From Acestrorhynchus altus (lineage: Eukaryota; Chordata; Actinopteri; Characiformes; Acestrorhynchidae), in NCBI GenBank assembly GCA_034509495.1, contig CM067507.1:34285860-34349859 (forward strand): 64,000 nucleotides of DNA, read 5' to 3'. The position numbers and the translations under genes are program-made. The notes beneath the pieces are model-generated. The model had not been told where the DNA came from. It did no database searches and worked only from the letters and a program-made list of their open reading frames with translations. Below, piece after piece: positions 45,712 to 56,934 of this stretch (position 1 is its first letter; each line of letters opens with the position of its first letter).

Positions 45712-46204
45712 TAATGTTGTATTATATCTGTATGAACTTGACTTGAGAGGAGTGGCTTTCTGTTTTGCTTTACAGTGGAATGATCTGTTTATAGAGGCAG
45801 AGGCGATGCACAAAAATCCCACAGTGTCGGGGGGAGACACGGATAAAGCTAAGTAGACCAGAACCCCTTCCTGAGCTCAATCTACTGAGCGCTCGAGGGA
45901 GGTAGTGTAGCACAGCTGGAGCGAGAGCTTCTTTCTCAGGTGGATTTGTACTGCTGAATGTGGGCAGGTTCAGTTACCTCGAGCTGAGGGGGATCCACTC
46001 TTAAATAATGAAGGTGCCTAAAGTGTTATTTGGACTGATACTGCAGTAGAACTTCTGGATCTCCAAAGTACTTTCAGTAGATGGTTATATTAATGGGTGT
46101 TCCACCAACACCTCTAATTGTAATGACTCTGTTACACAACATTGTTAGGAAGGTATCATCTGATTCCTGGGACATTGTTTTACAGTAGTTTGAGATGAAA
46201 TGTT
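45712..46204. other. Unassigned DNA
   Basis: No feature recognised. Confidence 0.4.
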
Positions 46205-46520
46205 GGTCTAAAACATGCACTGTAAGGACAAAAGTATTGGGACACCTTATTCAGTGTTTCTTCTAAAATCAAGGTATTAAAAACTTTAACCTGTTTTTGT
46301 TGGCAGAAGTGTCCTAACTGTCCAAAGATGGCTTTCTACTAGATTGTGGAGCATTGCTATGAGGATTTGATAGTTTTCAGCAATGAGAGCATTTGTGAGG
46401 TCACAATCATGAATGATCCCCATCCTATCCCATTCCCAAATTCCCAACTCATCCCAAAAGTATTGAATGGAGCACCAAGAGTTAAATAGTAACAAATGTA
46501 AACAAATGGTCTTTCCTTCG
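46205..46520 (+). mobile_element. M1 MITE, left portion
   Basis: Terminus AAGGACAAAAGTATTGGGAC, then TCTAAAATCAAGG with intact TTAA at 46277-46280, TCCAAAGATGGCTTTCTACT and GGAGCATTGCTATGAGGATT. The right half is missing; a second M1 copy starts at 46521. Confidence 0.8.
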
Positions 46521-46629
46521 CACTATGTCCATATGCTTGTGGACACCCCTTCTTATAAATGCATTCAGCTATTTAAGTCAGCCAATGCTGACACAGAGCA
46601 GGTGTCCCAATACTTTTGTCCATATAGTG
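46521..46629 (-). mobile_element. 109-bp minimal M1 derivative
   Basis: It begins CACTATGTCCATATGCTTGT, GGACACCCCTTCT, and ends CAATACTTTTGTCCATATAG, TG. Only the two terminal regions and about 50 interior bases remain, so it is an extreme internal deletion that retains both inverted ends. Confidence 0.85.
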
Positions 46630-47070
46630 TGGATAAAGAACACCTTTAGTTTAACAGACACCGATTCACTTTCAGCAGCACTGAGAGACTGTGATTGTGG
46701 AAATGACCGAAAATGAGCATCTTGAGTGTCCGCCTCATTGTCATGGGTGATGTGTGTTCTTCAAAAGTGCTTTCATTTTGAATGATATCAAAACTTTCAG
46801 ATGTCTTTTTTTTTTTTCTTTTCTTCAAGCATTTCGGTCCTTTTTCCCTTCTTCTTCAGAATGTCACAGAAAACGCAGACTGCTTTGCAACCTGTGGGGT
46901 CAGATGGGGGTTAAAGATGCCCTGTGACTTCAGAGATAAGGCATAAATGACCAAACCTTCTGTGGGACATCAGAGGCGATGCTGAAAGTTCACACAGCCA
47001 GGAGGTCCACCTGTGTTTATGACCAAAAGGCCTTGATCAAATGAGGGCTGAAAAACAGCATGACATTTGC

Positions 47071-47073
<3 letters not shown>
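46630..47073. other. Unassigned DNA
   Basis: T run near 46806-46818. No gene. Confidence 0.4.

Positions 47074-47116
<43 letters not shown>
47074..47116. repeat. (TG)n microsatellite
   Basis: Pure TG tract. A weaker TG/CG tract lies at 47240-47272. Confidence 0.97.
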
Positions 47117-47118
<2 letters not shown>

Positions 47119-47619
47119 TGTGTGATGGTGTTGGACGATGTAATCATAGTGATTCTCTTCCCCACCTCTGTCCTGTGGGTCGGATCAAAGAGCCCAGAGT
47201 CTCTTTGATGTCCTAAGGTCTACGCATATAGGGAATGAGGTGTGTGTGTGTGAGTGCGTGTGTGTGTGTGCGCGTACTCTAGAGGCTAATGAAACAAACC
47301 TCCTCCTCATTAACCTCCTACGCTGATGAAAGCAGTATCTGAGGTAAGGACAGACAGTCTGACACTTGCTCAGATGAAGGACGTGTGCGGCTGTCCTGCT
47401 ATTGTGGGTGTTCCTCAAAAATATCAGCCATTTAAACGTGATACTAAGTTAATGGCAGGGATGGGCGTAATGCATTTAGATGCTATTAACCCTGGACAGA
47501 GAGAGCAGCAGTGAGAGGGAAAGAGATAAGGGTTACAAAAAAACCCTGAGATAATTATCATTTCATCACTAGTAAGACATTTACTCATCTCAATAATTAA
47601 AAAAGAGTCTCCCACCGAC
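47117..47619. other. Single-copy DNA
   Basis: No named repeat apart from the weak TG tract at 47240-47272. No gene supported. Confidence 0.4.
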
Positions 47620-48010
47620 GTGGCATTATTAATTAGGCAATAGCTTTATGTAATGACGACGGCGGCTGGGTTTTTGTGTGGGCAGCTGCTGACGTCCATA
47701 ATGGAGCGATTAAAGGGGAAATTTGCCAGATGAGCTTGAATAATAAACAGACTGTGTTATTAAAGGCAATTAACGACCGAAAGGTGCATCGCCGCACCAC
47801 CACTCCCTCAACGTTTGACTGAGCACCTCCAGTTTTGATTAACGCTGCACTTGTGTAACTGGTCCTAATGCGCAGACCACAGCACAGTTCAGTCCACTTA
47901 GCAAAACTGGGCCATAATTCAGAAAACTGTTATTAAAGGTAATTACAGGAAAGGTGCATTGCTTTAACACTCACACCGCCCACATCTGACATACCCAGTC
48001 CTTCAGATAA
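47620..48010. promoter_or_regulatory. Candidate conserved non-coding island (hypothesis)
   Basis: Non-repeat DNA rich in homeodomain-type cores (TATTAATTAGG, GGCAATTAACG, GGTAATTACAGG) with CpGs retained (GACGACGGCGG). The segment 47751-47815 is echoed at 47925-47985 (TTATTAAAGG(C/T)AATTA, then GAAAGGTGCAT(C/T)GC), a local duplication. No reading frame is supported. Function inferred from motif style only. Confidence 0.25.
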
Positions 48011-49254
48011 ATGAGGCCCTGACTGCTTTAAAACTCGGAGCTAAATTTCTAAAAAGTTGGTTCCACATGGCTGCACTGCTGTCATTTAGAAATTAGGGAA
48101 CGTTAGGCCTTCAACTTCAGGCCTTCAGAGTTTAAAGCTGAATTATGTAGCATTTTATCTTAAATAGCAGCTTCAAAGCCATGCCGATACTCCACTGACT
48201 GTTACAGACAGAATATCGCCTCCATTGTTTGCACTCTACACACGGCTGCCTGCTAACTCTGGCGAAGAAGGCAGAGAAACACTCAAATCTTTTTAATATA
48301 AAATCCTATAATATTGCTCGACAGCCTCTGTTCACATGCTTCTCTCACTTTCAGGGTGTACTGACACTAGGCCCAATTGGCTGGAACCATGCTGAAGCAC
48401 GATTACCCCCCCTCCTCACTCCCCCGCCAGCTTGCACTCACAGCGTACTTAACGTAACAGGCCCGAAGATGCTTACGTCATCACGGTACGACGACGAGTT
48501 GAAGAAAAGTGTCCTGCCCAACACGGACTGCACATACACCAAACACACCGACCCATGCTCAGGCCCACCTCTTCAAACAGGCCTGAGCACAGTTCACTGG
48601 ACTGAGCAATCGAAACAGGCAGGGAACCAGGGAACCATGCCAGGGCATGGTACAGATCGCTTATAGTGAGCCCACCTTAAGTGATGGTTCGGCATCTCTC
48701 AGCTTGTCCAGAAGTTCATGTGTAAAATGTGTCCTTTAGGAAACCAAACATGGCAATGAATTTCTTTACATTCTGAGAGCTTCTGGAACGTTCCCCAAAG
48801 AAGCATGTGGATGCTCTTTATTTTGGATATTCTGACATTTAAAACATGCTAATTCATATAAAACGCTAAGCTAGGATACGTTCACTGTCCTGTACAAGTA
48901 GAAATGACAATAAAAGGCAGATAACATTGACATAACCAGGCCTTGACAGCTGTCAAATGCTACCATAAGTTGCATCATAAGGTGTCACATTACTGTGTGG
49001 TAGTAGAGCAGTGTGTCATGGTTGCCAGTAATAGTAACATGACACTGTCATATTAATGGACATGCTGCAGTCTATCGTGACAGATTGTGTGTGACAGCCT
49101 ATGACATCTTCTGTGGCAGGTTTATGGCTTGGTGTGTGCAGGGGGGTCAAGCATAAGTGGCACCAATAAGCTGTCTGTGTGCTTACATTTGGGTTATGAG
49201 TGAAAAAATGCTAATAGATAGTCAGACCCCATATTGTAAAGGTAAAGATGCCCA
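48011..49254. other. Unassigned DNA
   Basis: A 145-codon plus frame (48229-48666) has no recognised domain. 48360-48660 is CpG-retaining. No repeat is named. Confidence 0.35.
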
Positions 49255-49500
49255 CATTTAATCCATCCACACACAGTGATGCACAACATACACACTAGTG
49301 AATTCACACACTAGGGGGCAGTGAGCACACGCACCCGGAGTGGTGGGCAGTCCTATCCACGACGCCTGGGGAGCAGCTGGGGAGTTCAGTGCCTTGCTCA
49401 AGGGCACTTAAGTCATATCCTTTCATTTCAGGGAATCAAACCAGCAAACTTACAGTCTCATGGCTGGTCCCCCATCTAGGGGGCTCACTACCCCTAGTGT
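49255..49500 (-). mobile_element. S-A tRNA-like SINE
   Basis: Antisense order: CACACACTAGGGGGCAGTGA, GAGTGGTGGGCAGTCCTATC, GCCTTGCTCAAGGGCACTTA, then the head with B box GGGAATCAAACCAGCAAACT and A-box side GGCTGGTCCCCCATCTAGGG. Same family as 58735-58995. Confidence 0.78.
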
Positions 49501-49675
49501 GTGAATTCACTAGTGTGTATGTTGTGTATCACTATGCATGGATGGGTTAAATATGGACGATAAATCCCCCTGTGTGCCCACAACTGCCCCAGGCATAATT
49601 GCATGATGATATTTTACAAAATATATAAAGGCTGTACTTACAGTTCTTGCTTCCATTGCTTGGTTCAGTAGAAGC

Positions 49676-49957
49676 TGTGGAATTCACCATCGTTCCAGAG
49701 AACACAGTCCCGCTGCTCCACAGCTCAACGCTGGGGGGCTTTATACACCTCTAGCCCATGCTTGCCATTAGACATGGTGTCCATAGGGTCATGTTTACGT
49801 GCTCCAGAGAGTCACATTCTATTGGCAGTACTTCTCTACAGGGTCTAGACAAGGTGTGTGTGTGCATTTGCACATCCGTGTCAGCAATGGGTGCTGCTTA
49901 AAGTAGCTGAATACATTCATTAGAAGGTGTGTCCACAGACATGTGGACATACCGTGT
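49676..49957 (+). mobile_element. M1 MITE, right half
   Basis: CCATCGTTCCAGAGAACACA, GCTGGGGGGCTTTATACACC, CATTAGAAGGTGTGTCCACA and the terminus GACATGTGGACATACCGTGT. It lies 7-20 bases from the exon-like frame on the other strand. Confidence 0.8.
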
Positions 49958-49963
49958 ATGTAC

Positions 49964-50303
49964 CTTTCTACATGCAGCAGGTAGAGTATCACTGACTGAT
50001 TACTGTCAGGCTCACTGACGTCCGAGCAGACGATGTGGCTTTGACAGATCTCCAGCGCTGGACTGTGTATTTTCCCCTCCAGCACAGTCTGCCCTCTCCA
50101 CAGGAGGCCCATCGAGAGCATGTTCCTGCTGCCGGCCGCCGCGTTGCTCAGCTGACAGTGGCCGGATCCGATCGCGACCTTGAGCCCGGTGATGAATGAG
50201 TGAACCTGCAGAGTGGACGGGGACCTCGTCTGGACTTCTCTACCATGCCGGATATAGACTGCCGGCTCGGGGATATGGGCCACGGCCGACAGGACAGATG
50301 ACC
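49964..50303 (-). CDS. Exon-like CpG-rich open frame, product not recognised
   Basis: A minus-strand frame of about 113 codons lies in a CpG-rich stretch (roughly 24 CpGs in 310 bases, unlike its surroundings). It is bounded by an acceptor-like CGTGTCTGCAG before GGTCATC, with in-frame TAA upstream, and a donor-like GTAGAAAG before GTACAT. It reads SSVLSAVAHIPEPAVYIRHG, then VHSFITGLKVAIGSGHCQLS, LSMGLLWRGQTVLEG and ALEICQSHIVCSDV. There is no membrane segment or motif I can name, and no ATG start is required if it is an internal exon. The other two minus frames close early. The candidate splice boundaries, CpG retention and residue mix favour coding over chance, but no partner exon is seen. 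It could be a stray exon of a neighbouring gene, a pseudogene exon, or CpG-rich regulatory DNA that happens to be open. The donor side abuts an M1 element. Function unassigned. Confidence 0.3.
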
Positions 50304-50725
50304 CTGCAGACACGCGGCCCTGTTAATGGTCCGTATGAACAATAATATTTGTGATAGGAGATAGTGACCGGGTGGAGGCCCGAGGGCCGGCTGGTTTTGT
50401 TTTATAAACTCGCGCCCTTGTCTCTGCCGAGGGAGAGAGGCTAACAGTCTGTAACTCAGCACTTTGAAACAAGAGAGAACATACCCCACGGACTCATAAC
50501 ACTCGCACCACGTCTGACAGTTATAAATTACATCCGGGAAAAAAAAAATCACTCTGAAGTTTATTTATTTATGTTTTCCTTACTTTTAATTTTCATGTTG
50601 GAGGCTCTGAAATACAGTACCATCTGCTACATCAAGACAACATAACAGGCCACGTCTATAAACCTTCTCCAATTAGAACACCTAATTGGACAGAAGGAGA
50701 TTATTCTGCAGGTACATTTTCTCAC
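50304..50725. other. Unassigned, CpG-retaining DNA
   Basis: 50340-50480 keeps several CpGs, and a 134-codon minus frame (50148-50552) overlaps the exon-like frame without a recognisable domain. No repeat is named. Confidence 0.35.
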
Positions 50726-50885
50726 ATGCCCGGAGTGGTGGGCAGCCCTACCCACGGCACCCAGGGAGAAGCTGGGGAGTTCAGTGCCTTGCCCAAGGGT
50801 GCTTCAGTCATGTGCTGCCAGTTCAGGGAATCAAACCAGCAAGCTTCCAGTCACAAGGCTGGTTCCCCAACCACCACTTGCTATG
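50726..50885 (-). mobile_element. S-A SINE, head-proximal part
   Basis: GCCCGGAGTGGTGGGCAGCC, GTGCCTTGCCCAAGGGTGCT, GGGAATCAAACCAGCAAGCT and GGCTGGTTCCCCAACCACCA. It is the antisense S-A with the tRNA-like head at the right. Confidence 0.75.
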
Positions 50886-51450
50886 ACCCCTTTAATGCAC
50901 TTCTGACGCTTTCACCAGATAGTGGTAATGTTCAGTGTTGCTAATTTCGTGCCAAAATATTTCTCCCACAGAGAAAAATGAGTCCCAAGATGCTCCTCAT
51001 CAGCACGGAGATGCAGCTACCGTCACGGTGAGCTGCGGAACCCTTATCAGACGGGTAATTGGCTATGTTTGACATGGGATTGGAAGCTATTTATCCCGCT
51101 TCCCTTATTTGATAGGATTAGTGGTGTACCCTGCGGTGTATTTGCAAATATGATTCCCTTTTTTGGTCTCTCCATGCTGTCTCCTTGCTCTCTTTTCATC
51201 CTCTCTCCTGCCTTGATTTCTTTACATTAAGGCAATGTTACTAATTTAGCTGATGTTGATGAGATAACTCCCAGTGGCAGCATGTAATTAAGTTTGACCA
51301 TATCAAACAAAGATGAAACGGTCGGTGAGTAAAATGCATCAGCGTGGCATCGCACGTTGACCCCGGCTTCTGCTCATGTCTCTCTCCATTATTTCACCAC
51401 AGGCATGTGAGTTAAAGTGACACGGAGACACTAATCATATCAGACCTGAT
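50886..51450. other. Single-copy DNA, candidate conserved island
   Basis: No repeat recognised at 51000-51440. It has A/T cores such as GGGTAATTGGC and CATGTAATTAAG. Regulatory role not demonstrated. Confidence 0.3.
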
Positions 51451-52085
51451 GTGTGTTACAGCCAGTATCTCCAGAGCACGTATCCAAGCCCATTCTTTGT
51501 GCAGGAGAGCCAAGTTCAGCTGGGCAACGTCACGGAGAATTAGCACCACTGACTGGGGGACGGACAGCAGACAACAGCCTTCTGCATCCCACTCTTTCTG
51601 GCTGCTTGGAGCTTAATCTCATCCACCATGGCCAAGTCCGTCCATTCTGCCACGCTCTGCTTAGCCGCCGCCCGGCTATCTCCCGCCTGCACTGCCTTCA
51701 CCGCCGTGCTTCTAAATGGCAGCGACTGGCACCGCCGCCTCACTGCCCCCCTCCAGAGCCGTGGTGAATAACAGGAGAATAAAGTGTGTCCACTCTCTGG
51801 GCTAACACAAGGCGAGTGGGCCCTGATTTGTTGTTCCAGTCATGTCAAGGCTTTCAACCTTGATCTGTCACAGGGTTTTACTGGCAACAAAAGCCTTTTT
51901 TATGATTCCCTGTTTATGGCAAGGGCCCAGGGACACACTTCATTGGGATCCAGATAGCTTTCCCGTCCCCATGTGTTGCAGGGCTGGTGTTGCCTGAAAC
52001 TCAGCTGATCCTGGCTGGGTACGAGCCCGATGAGGCTGAACGGAATAGCTCTCTCCGTGGTCACACAGGCCTCTGAAATGTGGTC
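51451..52085. other. CpG-retaining single-copy DNA
   Basis: 51630-51770 is CpG-rich (GCCGCCGCCCGGC, TTCACCGCCGTGC) with overlapping open frames on both strands (104 and 67 codons) and no recognised domain. No repeat seen. Confidence 0.3.
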
Positions 52086-52640
52086 TTTTTAAAGACTAGT
52101 TATCTCCCAGGAGGGAGAAAAGCTTTTTCATGGCTGGTCGACAACAGCCGTCACCAGGGACGGTGTGAAAAGGGTTGATTGACTTCCTGGCATCAATTAC
52201 CCTCGTAGAAAAGTCCAACTCCTCTATCCAAATACTGTTGCCATAAAATGCACAGTTGTCAAGGAAACGCGCCAAGATCATGGAGCAGGCGTGGTTGTAA
52301 GTGTCATTGTGGATGTAGTGGCCAGCCTGTAATGAAAGCTCATGATCCAGTGTGAGGTGAGGAATGCACAATGCTCCCGTGATGCACAAGTCTATCTGTA
52401 TGAATACAAATGGCCTCAGCATATGGGTGTTCACAGAGAGTTCGGAGCCAGGCTGAATCAATCCTAATCAAAACAAATAGCTGAAAATGACTGCGGTAAA
52501 TCGACAGCATGTGAGCTCTGCTGTTTCAGACGATGGACCGTCATGACAGAGGTGTCCTAACAGGTCCACAACATTCAGATTTAATAAAGAAAAGCTTGAA
52601 GCTTAAAAAGCTGTGTAGACTTCCTCTACTGTTTCAAAAG
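52086..52640. other. Single-copy DNA with a 121-codon minus frame
   Basis: The minus frame at 52096-52461 reads SLQAGHYIHNDTYNHACSMI and similar. I do not recognise it. It lacks clear splice sites and could be chance. 52200-52280 (TTGTCAAGGAAACGCGCC) resembles conserved regulatory DNA in style. No named repeat. Confidence 0.3.
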
Positions 52641-53165
52641 GGGTTGTTCTATGGTTCTTCAGTAAGTGCTGGTTCTATGTACCGCCATGACACCTGAAAG
52701 AAAAAAAATTGAATTCTTTAAATGCTCTCTGATTTTTTTCCCTCTCAATGTTTCCCTCCCAGTTTGGAAGTGCCAATCACCCAATTGACACTGGGTGAAG
52801 ACAAGCACGTGCTTCCTCCGATAGATGTGAAACCAGCCACCAGCTCTTTTTGAACTGCTTTGGCATCATTGCTGGGCTGCCAGTGGTGGAGGAAACCAAT
52901 GCAACGGCTATCAGACTCATGTGCCAAACAGAATTGCATTGGGTGTCATGTGGGGACAGAGTGCCATCTACCCATCCAATCTGCCAATGAGAAGCTGCAT
53001 GACCCAGGATTTGAACCTCTGGCACTCGTCGATCATAGTCCTAGTGCATTTGACTGCTGTATATTGCACCAAAAATGTTCCACTATTACTACAAACTGAA
53101 GAACCCTTTTCAGCACTGCATACTATCAATTTTGGTGGTTCTAAAGAAAGTAAAAAACTTGATTT
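52641..53165. mobile_element. GGTTCT-type repeat interrupted by an S-C SINE
   Basis: Outer parts 52641-52730 (TATGGTTCTTCAGTAAGTGC) and 53095-53165 (GAAGAACCCTTTTCAGCACT, GGTGGTTCTAAAGAAAG) are like the repeat at 11.96-12.09 kb. The inner insertion 52742-53090 is a minus-strand SINE: TCCCTCCCAGTTTGGAAGTG, AAGACAAGCACGTGCTTCCT, CAGCCACCAGCTCTTTTTGA, GGTGTCATGTGGGGACAGAG, and the head with B box CCAGGATTTGAACCTCTGGC. So the SINE is younger than its host. Confidence 0.7.
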
Positions 53166-53279
53166 GGAATCTTATGATAGGTGTTATTAAAGCGGTTTCT
53201 AGGTAATAGGTTGTATTTTTAGTTCATTGTTAAATGTTATGGTTATACTGGGTTGGGTAATTGGTTTTCCATGACATTA

Positions 53280-53580
53280 TGTAAGGTGGCACAATGGTAC
53301 CCAAGGCAGTTGTGCGTTCGACAGTTCCTGTCACTGTCAGTAAAGGTGTACCGCACCTGTTTTTAAATGTGTGTTCTCCCCGTGTCCGTGCAGGTTTCTT
53401 CCGGCTACTCCGATTTCTCATGGTAGGGGAATTGGCCTAAATTGCCCCCTGGGTTTAAGTGGTACCCTTTGACTGATACCCTGTCCGTATGGGCATTCCG
53501 GCCTTGTGCACGACGACTCCAGCTCCAGCTCACCCGTAACCCTATTCTGGAAGAACTGGATAAGATAATGACGGACTGAC
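53280..53580 (+). mobile_element. S-B SINE, degraded
   Basis: Head AAGGTGGCACAATGGTACCC, then TGTGTTCTCCCCGTGTCCGT, CATTCCGGCCTTGTGCACGA and tail CTGGAAGAACTGGATAAGAT. A diverged copy relative to 42.9 kb. Confidence 0.7.
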
Positions 53581-54354
53581 GGACTGACATGTATGTTGGA
53601 TGTCTTCTTTACATCAAGTCCTGTACGTGAAGCACTTCTACACTTCTCGACTCCCCACCTTGTCCCTGGTCTTTCATTTGTTGAAATATGTGTTATATTA
53701 TCATACACTTACAGAAGCGGTGTGAAAGGGATCTGTAATGTAAAATGAACAACAGTAATTAATTACATAAATATGCAACAATGGTTATCCCAATTCTTCT
53801 TGCACTGGTGTTTGAGATTCAGTTCCCACTACAGATTGTTGGGTCAACGTTTTGATCGGATGGTTTCTGTGTAGCTGTGGAGTTTTAAGGACTTTTATTG
53901 GGATTTTTCTCCCCATAGGAATGGATGAGGTTAGAACCAGTGTGTGACAGTTCTTAACATTTTAAATCTAATTCATTGACTCACACACATCACTGTGTGT
54001 TATATGATCTGGTTTCTTGGCCTTTTTCAAGCATACAGAGAGCAGCATTGGTATATCTTTATTTAGCGTTGTTGGATAAGCTCCCTTCTTATTTATGCAA
54101 TTTTCTATCGTGTATCAATGGCTGCTATGACTCACTTTTCAAAAAGGCTGAAAAGCTTTTTCCTGTTTTGCACCGTGGTCATGGAATAACCTTCAGAACA
54201 AATTACAGCTTACAGGATCTGTCTCTCTGAGGAACTTTACAGGAGCAACGCTTTTTAAATAATTGTATAACAGAAGCAAACAACTGTTATTGCTGTTATT
54301 ATTATCATATCAATATTTTAACCGTAATGTCAGTCTTTATCACCCATTATCAAC
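53581..54354. other. Unassigned DNA
   Basis: An 84-codon plus frame (53976-54230) has no clear domain. No repeat is named. Confidence 0.4.
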
Positions 54355-54545
54355 CCTACCACAACAACACCCTGACAACCATCCAGTACTAACTTGGTAT
54401 ACCACACCAACACCCTAGAAAGCATCTAGTAGCCACTTGTATTTCCACAACAATACTAATCACTAGGCAACCCCAATGGAGCCAGTTTAACACTGTCACT
54501 AATTACCAACCATTAACAACCCACATCAACCACTATCAAATTCTC
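54355..54545 (-). repeat. AACCA/CTAGGCAACC minisatellite
   Basis: Degenerate units ACAACACCCTGACAACCATC, ACACCAACACCCTAG and CACTAGGCAACCCCAATGG, the reverse complement style of the GGTTGC block at 18.8-19.3 kb. Confidence 0.6.
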
Positions 54546-54686
54546 TGTACCTTTAAATCAGCTTTTGAATCTTCTTAAACAGAATCTGATCTGCTCAGAA
54601 ACATCTCCTGAAACCTAACTTCTACGTAATGACTGTTTTGTATAAGTTGCATCAATAGAAGCTCTTTAAAATATGCACACAACAGC

Positions 54687-54736
<50 letters not shown>
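54687..54736. repeat. (TAA)n microsatellite
   Basis: Pure tract. Confidence 0.97.
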
Positions 54737-54738
<2 letters not shown>

Positions 54739-54878
54739 GATGATGAGATGATTTTTGGCTTTCAAAATTGTCTGTAAATTATGGATTAATTGTTAATGGT
54801 ACAGTGGAGGACAACCAATAAATTACGAACCTTTGTTAGGCCTTTAGAAACAGTTTGTACATTGGAGCACCTGTTTGA

Positions 54879-54881
<3 letters not shown>

Positions 54882-54933
<52 letters not shown>
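54882..54933. repeat. (GA)n microsatellite
   Basis: Pure GA tract. Frames of about 130 codons crossing it on both strands are artefacts. Confidence 0.97.
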
Positions 54934-54935
<2 letters not shown>

Positions 54936-55374
54936 TGACTGCATGTGTTTTTCTGCAGTGCCTAAGTGCTTCCAGGTGTGGCCTCTGCAGGCATGGACTT
55001 TGTTAATGGAACCCCCCCACTGCCAAGCCCATTCACAGAACTCAAGACAACAAAAGAGTGGAAAGAGCTGCCCACTTCCTGCAGAAATCCTTCCAAATGA
55101 TTTGTTTCTACTCAGCGTGTGTCCTGAATCGCATTGCAGAGCCAGTTTGGATTTCTTCCTTAATACCTGGAGCTTCATCCTTCACTGATGGAATCAGGAT
55201 GAGGTTTCTCCAAATTCACTAGAATCACAAGATACTTGTGGTTGTGTACTATCATTATATATTGATCTTCTACCATTGATCTCTCCATCCTTGTCCTATA
55301 AGTGTTTTACTTTCTCTAAATCATACAATATCTTCTACAGCCTTCTAGGCAGCCATTATCTTCTCTGCTTCTTT
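54934..55374. other. Unassigned DNA
   Basis: No feature recognised. Confidence 0.4.
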
Positions 55375-55635
55375 TTGAATAGGGTCACGGTTGATCCAGA
55401 GCCCACCAGAAGCACCAGGCAGGGCGTCCATCGCAGGGCACTACACAGTCACACGTGGGGGGTGATTTGTCATGGACAATTCATCTACCATGTGCATTTT
55501 TAGGAGATGGGAGGAAAATGGAGTACCTGGAGGACACAGGGAGAACACCCTAAACTCCTGGATAGAGATGTTAGCGGGAATCAAACGCAAAACCCCAGGC
55601 GCCTGGAGCTGTGTGACCACTATGCCACCTGGCAG
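55375..55635 (-). mobile_element. S-B SINE
   Basis: AATAGGGTCACGGTTGATCC, CACCAGGCAGGGCGTCCATC, GAGGAAAATGGAGTACCTGG, AGGGAGAACACCCTAAACTC, then the head GCGGGAATCAAACGCAAAAC and CTGTGTGACCACTATGCCAC. Complete except for small gaps. Confidence 0.78.
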
Positions 55636-55759
55636 GAATGCTATTACACTCATGTAAAAACAATAGCTGCACCCAGAAGGAAGTGCGGTATTGCAATGCC
55701 ATTAAAACGTAAGACTGATATGAGCAATATTTATTGATCCACACATACAGAAGTAGTGT

Positions 55760-56480
55760 CTCCCAGTATGGAGTCAGATATCACCCAACATGCCAGACAT
55801 GTTGGCATGAAGTAGAGGTAGATTGCAGAGGTTCGTAAAGGTGTCCTGTGATAATACATCCTATGCAGCTTAATCAATTAGTGAAATTGCACCCCACACC
55901 ATGACACCAGGTCTTCTGGACATGCAACGCATGGCAAAACAACATTCATCTTGGCGACGACCATGGTGCCTTCACACCCAAACTCACTGGTTGTCTCCAC
56001 CAAAACAAAAGTGGGAGTTTAAGACAGTCTGGTACGACACCATTGCAGTCTGTTGTCCTGCTGCATGTAGTCCTGCATTTTGCAGCACTAACAGGATGAC
56101 TCATGGAGTGAATAATTGCTCACTGAATGTCCAAAATCGTGGCTGTTGTGTCTCTCACTATGTCAGACAATCTGTCAGTTCTCTCTCCATGGCTCGTGTA
56201 AGTCTGTCAGATCATTCACGTTGCTGCTGCATGCCTTCTTCTACCCCTCTCAAACTCTTCCAACTGCCCAAATTGCTTTAGAACTCTTCTCTGGGGCAGA
56301 CTTCACTTTGATGTGATGCTACCAACACAAAAGCATGAGTCAGAATGGAAAATGCAAGCGCAACTGTACAACCTTTCACAATCAGTCTGATACATCGATA
56401 AGTCCTGCCCTTGCTGATGTCACATGTGCAGTTGAGAGTGAAACTTGAGTCATTCACATGTCTCACAATGTCAACTCTAC
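55760..56480 (-). pseudogene. Tc1/mariner transposase remnant
   Basis: Minus strand near 55870-55910 reads RPGVMVWGAISLID, matching the PGVMVWGAIS block between the first and second catalytic aspartates. Upstream (plus 55940-55965) corresponds to a region reading like CFAM.C. The sequence is broken by stops, the second-aspartate motif is not recognised, and the ends were not found. The 126-codon plus frame (55901-56281) is antisense to this remnant. Confidence 0.68.
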
Positions 56481-56934
56481 TCACCAAGCGGTTGACTGAG
56501 TCCTAGTGGGTGCAGCAGTTTTTCTGATGATGAATGTATGTAGGCAGTCAAGGTTACTAATTCACTAAAGACTATATTTTATTTTAATGTTCATTTTGTT
56601 AAAATTACAATCAAACGCTGTTAAAAATAAGGAATGGATGCCATTTATAAAGAATTTCTTCGCACAACCACAGCACATTTCAATCAACAGCATATTCTTA
56701 TCACTTAAATATGATTTTCCATGGATGGATGGATGGATGGATAGTAATTATGAGGTCACAGGTTACTGCGATTAGGATTATGCTCAGCCTTTTTAAAAGA
56801 GGGTGACTCAAAACCATTAGAGTTGAGACTAATCATGAGACCTGGGTTGTATTATTCCTGTAGGCTGATGATTTTACTACTGAGAATTAAAGCTTGTGCT
56901 ATTCAGTGCAATCTCATCTGCCACTCCGGTGTTA
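56481..56934. other. Unassigned DNA; short (GGAT)n tract
   Basis: GGAT repeats at 56717-56742. No gene or named repeat. Confidence 0.45.

Noticed and set aside
52096..52461. 121-codon minus-strand frame as a coding exon
   Set aside because: The residue mix is plausible but borders lack clear splice sites and I know no homolog. Kept only as a note in the single-copy DNA entry.
56717..56742. GGAT tract as a functional element
   Set aside because: Short simple repeat of the kind that follows SINE tails; nothing else supports a role.
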